In this document: piece after piece, positions 59,282-64,000 of the stretch
Position numbering within the stretch: the first letter of the stretch is position 1
Layout of the letters: each line of letters begins with the position of its first letter
Assembly: GCF_000482485.1 (NCBI RefSeq)
Contig: NZ_AXVK01000021.1
Location: 142,545 to 206,544 of the forward strand
DNA: 64,000 nucleotides
Direction: 5' to 3'
From: Paucisalibacillus globulus DSM 18846
GTDB taxonomy: Bacteria; Bacillota; Bacilli; Bacillales; Amphibacillaceae
Notes under the pieces: generated by a model
The model's input: the letters and a program-made list of their open reading frames with translations, nothing else
Told to the model about the DNA's origin: nothing
The model's database searches: none
Made by a program: the position numbers and the translations under genes

Positions 59282-59608
59282 TTATTTTGATGAAGATACA
59301 ATTTTATATTTATCTTTAATCATTTCGTAAGGAACAAGTATTAAAGGGTTTTTCGATGGTGTAAACAATTCGATGTTTTCTTGTTCTGGATAGGGGGCGA
59401 ACCATTTTAACCCGAACTTTTTAACAACCTCCCCTTTAATTCCCTTTTTGATGGTTCCTTCCTTCTCTTTATATCTCACTATTCCATTTTGTTTTCTGAA
59501 CTCAAGAGGATATCTAAAGCTATTGGCTAAAAACCAACCACGTATCATTTTCTCATTAAAATAAACGACATCCTCAGTTATCTCAATTTCAATTGCTAAG
59601 TTCTTCAA
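59282..59608 (-). CDS. Hypothetical protein (108 aa)
   Basis: TTG 59608 follows GAGGGGG. The product starts MKNLAIEIEITEDVVYFNEK and contains GTIKKGIKGEVVKKFGLKWF and NPLILVPYEMIKDKYKIV. It is beta-rich, soluble and basic in the centre. No family is recognised. Confidence 0.6.
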   Translation of the reverse strand: MKNLAIEIEITEDVVYFNEKMIRGWFLANSFRYPLEFRKQNGIVRYKEKEGTIKKGIKGEVVKKFGLKWFAPYPEQENIELFTPSKNPLILVPYEMIKDKYKIVSSSK

Positions 59609-59913
59609 TACAATACCCCCTCACATGTTATGCATTAAAAGGATTTTAAATGGAATCCTACTTTAATAAGTATTTTCTGTTTTTATATTCTAAATATATT
59701 AATTTTCTATATGTGACATTTTAGCCCCTTGAAAGGTGTTGAATAAAATGATTTTTGAAATAATTCTGGTGAATTGAATGGAAGTTAATGTTAAAATTAA
59801 ATATGGTATTAGACGAAAAGGCAGGTTATTTGAACGGCAATCTGGCTAGATTGAGGACAAACTCAATAAAACAAAAACAACTTTCCAGACATTGGAAAAG
59901 GGGAGGAAATAAT

Positions 59914-60408
59914 TTGAGCTACAAAATTATCACGTTACCAAGCTATCGGGCAGTAGGATTGAAATGGGAGGGGACTTTCTCTGAGATTGTTCCAAATTTA
60001 AAAAACGTAATTCAACAAGCGAAAGACCGTGCTGATGAATTAGAGAATAAGGTGAATCCCAATGTTCAATTGGGTTTATCCTATCATGTCATAGAGAATG
60101 GATTCGCACATTACGCGGTCTATGAAGTAAGTGAGGAGCAGGAAATCCCTGAAGGAATGATTGAAATTACCGTACCAGAATGGACTTATGTGATGACTAC
60201 ACATAATAAAGGAGAAGATATACAAAAGACCTATACGGATTTACATCAATGGTTATTTGCTAGTGATTATACCGCCTTTAGGGAAGCTGGTGTAGAATAC
60301 TACGATCCGTATATGCCGATTAAACACGAATATTATCCAGCTAATCAAGATCCGAATGATCCGCATTTAGACATTTACATACCGATTGTTAAAAAAATGT
60401 TAACGTAA
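59914..60408 (+). CDS. AraC-effector-binding / GyrI-like domain protein
   Basis: About 164 residues from TTG 59914 with GGGGAGG upstream; an ATG-initiated extension from 59788 is out of keeping with the family and lacks a site. Sequence features of the stand-alone GyrI-like effector-binding domain: YKIITLPSYRAVGLKWEGTF at the start, GLSYHVIENGFAHYAVYEV, PEWTYVMTTHNKGEDIQKTY and a terminal HLDIYIPI. Such proteins bind small hydrophobic molecules or DNA gyrase-like partners. A repeat-like segment (59800-59860) precedes it. Confidence 0.75.
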   Translation: MSYKIITLPSYRAVGLKWEGTFSEIVPNLKNVIQQAKDRADELENKVNPNVQLGLSYHVIENGFAHYAVYEVSEEQEIPEGMIEITVPEWTYVMTTHNKGEDIQKTYTDLHQWLFASDYTAFREAGVEYYDPYMPIKHEYYPANQDPNDPHLDIYIPIVKKMLT

Positions 60409-60499
60409 TTGGCACATTTTTCAGGTGATGACGTTCTAACCAGGTTTTTACCTGACCTTAAAATCGAACGAGTGAGTGAGAAAAAGGTGATCATGGGTC

Positions 60500-60600
60500 A
60501 CTTTTTCTTATAGTGAAATTCTAATAATATTTGGAATACTATGCTAGTATTGAGATAGAAGTTATTATGCTAACAGGGTAGTTTACTTGAACAATCGTCA
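60500..60600. repeat. Accessory-gene spacer module
   Basis: CTTTTTCTTATAG, TTTGGAATACTATGCTAGTA, then AACAGGGTAGTTTACTTGAA. A hairpin (AAAAAGGTGATC...GGTCACTTTTTC) lies just before, at about 60481-60506. Confidence 0.55.
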
Positions 60601-60665
60601 TTAGCTTTTTTTTAACAATCGGGCCTGAATGTTATTGTGGGCAATTAAAGGAACGGGTGAAAAGT

Positions 60666-61712
60666 ATGAAGGTTCTTATATTGGGAGGTACTCGTTTTTT
60701 AGGAAAAGCTTTGGTAGAAGAAGGATTGAAAAGAGGTCATGAAATCACATTATTCAATCGTGGGACCAATAAAGAGGCGTTTTCCGGTGTGGAACAGCTC
60801 ATCGGCGATAGGGACGGGGATGTATCACAGCTCGAAAACAGGAAATGGGATGTTGTAATGGACACATGTGGCTTCGCTCCTCACCAAATAAACAAAATTG
60901 CAGCTGTTATCGGGACTAGCATCGAACATTATACATACATTTCAAGCATCTCCGTTTATAAAGATTGGATTCCGTTCAATATCACGGAAGACTATCATTT
61001 ACAGTCAATGCCACCAGATCAATTGAAAGACGTATTGAAAAACGTTAAGGAAGGGAGAATTTCTCCTTATGAACATTACGGTGCTTTGAAAGTGCTATGT
61101 GAAGCAGAAGCAGAGAAATATTGGCCGGGGCGCGTGTTGCATATCAGGGCAGGTCAGCTTGTTGGGCAGTTTGACTATACGGATCGGCTCCCGTACTGGG
61201 TTCAACGTGTGGCAGAAGGCGGAAACATAATGGTGCCTGGAAGTCCGAACCGTCCAATTCAACTAATCGACGTGAAAGATATAGCAACATGGGTGTTTGA
61301 TATGGTGAAAAGAAGAAAAGCTGGAACGTTCAATGTTACAGGTCCCGATTATGAATTGACGATGGAAGAGCTTTTAAACACGTGTAAAGTGGTTACAAAC
61401 AGCAATGCTGAATTTGTCTGGGTAGATGAACAACTTGTGTTGGAACATCAAATACAGCCGTGGACGGAAATGCCGTTATGGATTCCTGAACATTTTCCGT
61501 TAGAAGGAGAAACTGAACCGTGGAAAATGTTCATAAGCGTAAAAAAAGCTTTAGACGCAGGGCTTTCTTTTCGTCGTCTTGAAGAAACAATACATGATGT
61601 GTATCAATGGGAAAAATCGAGAAAAGATTCAAAAAGAAAAACAGGTATATCGCGTAAAAAAGAGCAAGAGGTACTAGATGCCTGGTTCCATTTGAAGGAG
61701 ATTCACAAGTAG
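60666..61712 (+). CDS. NAD-dependent epimerase/dehydratase (SDR extended)
   Basis: A 348-residue Rossmann-fold enzyme from ATG 60666 (GGGTG 7 nt upstream). It has the NAD loop MKVLILGGTRFLGKALVEEG, VVMDTCGFAPHQINKIAAVI, TYISSISVYKDW (Ser and YxxxK-type region), EHYGALKVLCEAEAEKYWPG and a C-terminal substrate domain. Members act on nucleotide sugars or small alcohols; this stand-alone copy has no sugar-pathway neighbours. Codon use is less AT-rich than the flanking genes, so acquisition is possible. Confidence 0.85.
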   Translation: MKVLILGGTRFLGKALVEEGLKRGHEITLFNRGTNKEAFSGVEQLIGDRDGDVSQLENRKWDVVMDTCGFAPHQINKIAAVIGTSIEHYTYISSISVYKDWIPFNITEDYHLQSMPPDQLKDVLKNVKEGRISPYEHYGALKVLCEAEAEKYWPGRVLHIRAGQLVGQFDYTDRLPYWVQRVAEGGNIMVPGSPNRPIQLIDVKDIATWVFDMVKRRKAGTFNVTGPDYELTMEELLNTCKVVTNSNAEFVWVDEQLVLEHQIQPWTEMPLWIPEHFPLEGETEPWKMFISVKKALDAGLSFRRLEETIHDVYQWEKSRKDSKRKTGISRKKEQEVLDAWFHLKEIHK

Positions 61713-62112
61713 CTTGGCTGCTTTAGTCCAAAGATGCTTCGAGTTAATGAAGAAATATATGAGCAAATCCAAAATTGAGTGTAATAGAATTAGGAAATGG
61801 TACATCTAAACTTCCTCTATAGAAACATATTAATGGCGTAATCCATCATGATGCTCACCATTCTGGGCAATTCATAGTAATTAGAAAAAATAAGGTGCAT
61901 GGCCAGTTTATGAAGATAATAACTGATAGTTCCGGTACTTAAGATTCTATTGTTCAATTGACGGGCGCTATTCTTTAGTAAGAAGGCGTCTTTTTTGTAT
62001 GCTCCTACACAAAAGATGATGAAGATTTTCACTTAAAGTATATGGTGCGATTGTTTAAGTAGAGAAGTAATTCTTTACGATTGGTAGGTTTTAGTGAAAA
62101 GGTGGTAATTTT
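61713..62112. other. Intergenic region
   Basis: No gene supported. Contains two short repeat copies (AATTGACGGGCGCTATTCTT at about 61955-61974, followed by a hairpin ending GGCGTCTTTTTT, and TATGGTGCGATTGTTTAAGT at about 62041). Confidence 0.45.
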
Positions 62113-62331
62113 ATGGCACGTTGTACTATTTGTGGTTACAAATGGAAAGCCAAAGAAATTTGGTCACTTGGATTTTCTAAAAAAGGGAAAGACTGTCCGA
62201 ACTGTGGACTTAAACAATACATTTCAGTAAAGACACAACGGATATTTACATTAGGGTATCTTAGTCTAATATTCGTTCCATTCCTTTTTCTATTTATCAA
62301 ATTAAGCGATAAAGATGAACCATTGTGGTAA
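62113..62331 (+). CDS. Putative zinc-finger membrane protein (TIGR04104 type)
   Basis: A 72-residue protein. The N-terminal zinc ribbon has Cys pairs CTICGYKW and CPNCGLKQ, then a membrane helix (IFTLGYLSLIFVPFLFLFI) and a short acidic tail. This is the family layout. AAAAGGTGG lies upstream. Its function is unknown. Confidence 0.78.
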   Translation: MARCTICGYKWKAKEIWSLGFSKKGKDCPNCGLKQYISVKTQRIFTLGYLSLIFVPFLFLFIKLSDKDEPLW

Positions 62332-62335
62332 TTAT

Positions 62336-62470
62336 TGTTCAACAAACGGGTGCAAGAGTTGAACAAGGCGGTTTTAAATCAGATGGTCTTTTTATTTGCT
62401 TTAATATAATTGGAATATTATGTTATTGTTGAGTTGTTGAAGTAACGGGGCAGTTTAGTTCAAGAAGGAT
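62336..62470. repeat. Accessory-gene spacer module (most complete copy)
   Basis: TTCAACAAACGGGTGCAAGA with GTTGAACAAGGCGG, arms TGTTCAAC/GTTGAACA, then GATGGTCTTTTTATTTG. The promoter-like TTGGAATATTATGTTATTGT follows, and the closing GAAGTAACGGGGCAGTTTAG with TTCAAGAAGG. It precedes the Nudix gene. Confidence 0.7.
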
Positions 62471-62525
62471 TCAGTATATATAATAAAGAATATGTTATTA
62501 AGATTAATACAAGGGGTTGGGATTT

Positions 62526-63036
62526 TTGGAACTTAGACAAATGGCAGTCGCTTTTCTTTTCAATGAGGAACAAGAAGTTTTATTTCTTCAAAAAAAGCAA
62601 AAAGATACTTTCCTCGCAGGGTTTTTAGTTCCACATATAGAAGGCGATGAAATAAATGAACCTCAAAAAGCATGTTACAGAGAGATTGAAGAAGAAACGG
62701 GTTTAAATAGTGATTGTATTAAAAATCTTGGACTTAGATACGTTGTACTTAGGATTAAGGATAATCATGAAATTCGAATACAAAATGTTTTCATTGGAAT
62801 TGTGTTAAAAAAATTCTAAGTTAATTGAGAGTGATGAAGGGTCACTATCTTGGATTGGTTACAAAGGTATTTTAAACCATAATGTTTCTGCTACTACCAA
62901 AGAAATGGTTAGTCATTACGACCAGGTAGGCAAATTCAATGACAAAGTATTTGTAGGTTCAATGAAATCTTTTAAAGGAAACCCTGAAATTACTTGGGGG
63001 CTTTTGGAGGATTGGGAGTTACCGATTTCCAACTAA
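62526..63036 (+). pseudogene. Nudix hydrolase, frameshifted at a run of A
   Basis: From TTG 62526 (AAGGGG 9 nt upstream) the frame gives MELRQMAVAFLFNEEQEVLF and the Nudix helix NEPQKACYREIEEETGLNSD. At an A7 run near 62806-62812 the frame is lost, and the next frame continues SKLIESDEGSLSWIGYKGIL to the end WGLLEDWELPISN. The catalytic RE-x-x-EE is intact. One inserted or deleted A explains it. Confidence 0.8.
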
Positions 63037-63140
63037 CGGGACAGGATAGTTGAAGAAGAACCCCAGTGTAAAGTAGGTAATATTAATCCTTAACTTAAAA
63101 TAAGAGAGATTAAAAATAGGATTAAAAGGAGGAACACAAG

Positions 63141-63611
63141 ATGCAGGCGTTAATTGAGGAGTACAGTCGAGGATTTACGATGTTAAGGGAATCCATAAGT
63201 AAGTTATCCGAGGAAGAGATTAGGTATAATCCAGGAAAAGATAAATGGAGTATACATCAAATAATTATTCATATAACAGATTCTGAGTTGGCGGCTACAC
63301 ATAGAATGAAAAAAGTTTTGTCAGAGTCTGAACCACTCTTGCCAGCACCTGACCAAGATGCTTGGGCAAGCTCTTTGGTTTATGAACAATTAGATCGAGA
63401 ACAATACCTTCAACTTTTTAAAATGCTACGTTCCAGTATGCTTCCTATTCTCCATAATTTAACAACTGAACAACTTGAGAGAGTTGCAGTGTATTCAGAT
63501 GGTGCGAGATTGACATTCAAAGATTTGTTGGATTACCGAGTCGAGCATATACGTGGACATCTCGACCAAATTGAAAGAAATAAAAAGGTTTACAGGGAAA
63601 AGAATAAATAA
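63141..63611 (+). CDS. DinB-family protein (YfiT-like)
   Basis: A 156-residue four-helix protein with WSIHQIIIHITDSELAATHR (first metal His) and DLLDYRVEHIRGHLDQIERN (two C-terminal His), the DinB/YfiT pattern. AAAAGGAGG lies 8 nt upstream. Stand-alone, preceded by a short repeat (AACTAACGGGACAGGATAGT, 63031-63050). Probably a metal-dependent transferase; the substrate is unknown. Confidence 0.87.
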   Translation: MQALIEEYSRGFTMLRESISKLSEEEIRYNPGKDKWSIHQIIIHITDSELAATHRMKKVLSESEPLLPAPDQDAWASSLVYEQLDREQYLQLFKMLRSSMLPILHNLTTEQLERVAVYSDGARLTFKDLLDYRVEHIRGHLDQIERNKKVYREKNK

Positions 63612-63665
63612 AATAGGTTGCTTCTTCCACTTAAGGGTGCGTTAGATAAAGAAGGTGATCTAAGA

Positions 63666-64000
63666 TGAACTGCCCCCTGTCAAGTAGACAGTGGAAATAA
63701 TAAAAAAGGACTTAAGCGGCTTTAGCTCTGTATTCATTAGGGCTAAGGCCGTTTAATCGTTCTTGATATCTTTCATTGTTGTAGAAGTAGATGTACTCAT
63801 CTATTGCTTTTTTAAGTTCCTCAAAAGTCTCATACCTATGTAAATAATACTTCTCACATTTCAGCGTCCCCCAAAACGATTCCATTGGACCGTTATCAAT
63901 GCATTTACCTACACGAGACATACTGTGTGTCATTTTTGCTTCATCAATCCTCCGTTTAAATCCATGTGAGGTGTATTGGAATCCGCGATCACTATGAATT
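63666..64000 (-). mobile_element. IS3-family insertion sequence, cut by right window edge
   Basis: The end sequence GAACTGCCCCCTGTCAAGTA at about 63666 is the likely terminal inverted repeat, followed 46 bp later by the end of a transposase gene. The element continues beyond 64000. Confidence 0.75.
63712..64000 (-). CDS. IS3-family transposase OrfB, C-terminal part
   Basis: The minus strand is open from 63712 to the window edge. It has IHSDRGFQYTSHGFKRRI (second catalytic Asp region), then MTHSMSRVGKCIDNGPMESF with the catalytic Glu, WGTLKCEKYYLHRYETFEEL and the closing NERYQERLNGLSPNEYRAK, the standard rve end of IS3/IS150-group OrfB. The N-terminus and OrfA lie outside. The visible part has no stop or frameshift. 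Confidence 0.9.
   Translation of the reverse strand, partial: IHSDRGFQYTSHGFKRRIDEAKMTHSMSRVGKCIDNGPMESFWGTLKCEKYYLHRYETFEELKKAIDEYIYFYNNERYQERLNGLSPNEYRAKAA

Noticed and set aside
1..64000. tRNA, rRNA, CRISPR arrays, prophage structural genes
   Set aside because: Looked for on both strands and not seen. The only clear transposition gene is the IS3 fragment at the right edge.

Overview
The window is low-GC Firmicutes DNA. Strong AGGAGG-type ribosome binding sites, frequent TTG/GTG starts, T-box leaders, purine riboswitches, a TxpA-like type I toxin and the gene content (ECF sigma with a DUF4179 anti-sigma, DinB and GNAT families, DUF3231) all fit a Bacillaceae chromosome, probably an Oceanobacillus/Virgibacillus-type organism. 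No rRNA, tRNA or CRISPR array was seen.

Layout. (1) 1-6345 is a candidate class III lanthipeptide locus: an ABC exporter cut by the left edge, an Rgg-type regulator, a block of three 160-bp units carrying two identical 32-residue precursor peptides and a third divergent peptide, a second Rgg-type regulator, and a LanKC-type synthetase. This is the most interesting system in the window. (2) 6646-13140 is small-molecule metabolism: a guanine-type riboswitch with adenine deaminase, then a sodium/solute symporter, an FAD amine/amino-acid oxidase and a CdaR/PucR-type regulator. (3) 13141-23356 holds short single-gene accessory units (GNAT, nucleotidyltransferase, DinB, HAD, ornithine cyclodeaminase) separated by a dispersed intergenic repeat family, with a dead integrase and other pseudogenes. 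(4) 23459-25311 has tandem threonine T-boxes driving a threonyl-tRNA synthetase without an editing domain. (5) 25383-34977 has a lipoprotein, two phosphotransferases (one bracketed by palindromic repeats), an ECF sigma/anti-sigma pair, a short UvrA-like ATPase, an ArsR-AHSA1 fusion and an FMN reductase. (6) 35236-39188 is a second accessory, decaying stretch. (7) 39235-39588 is a type I toxin-antitoxin module. (8) 41560-44731 has a Cu-nitrite reductase behind an Fnr-type site and a BMP-family lipoprotein behind a second guanine-type riboswitch. (9) 45973-50770 has a TetR-controlled FtsX/ATPase ABC pair and a pyridoxal kinase. (10) 50987-63611 is an ImmA/IrrE locus followed by a third accessory stretch with an orphan T-box, membrane proteins and pseudogenes. 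An IS3-family element runs off the right edge.

How it fits together. In region 1 the two Rgg regulators are expected to sense peptide or cell-state signals, the LanKC to modify the duplicated peptides and the exporter to secrete them; a leader protease was not found. Regions 3, 6 and 10 share an architecture: a single small gene with its own start signals, then a hairpin, then an AT-rich promoter-like segment, then a repeat of the type ACTAACGGGGCAGTTTAGTT. At least ten genes there are broken by stops, frameshifts or truncation. At least three others have only a near-cognate codon (ATC, ACG, ATT) at the place where a good ribosome binding site predicts the start. All functional calls are from reading the sequence; no database search was run.
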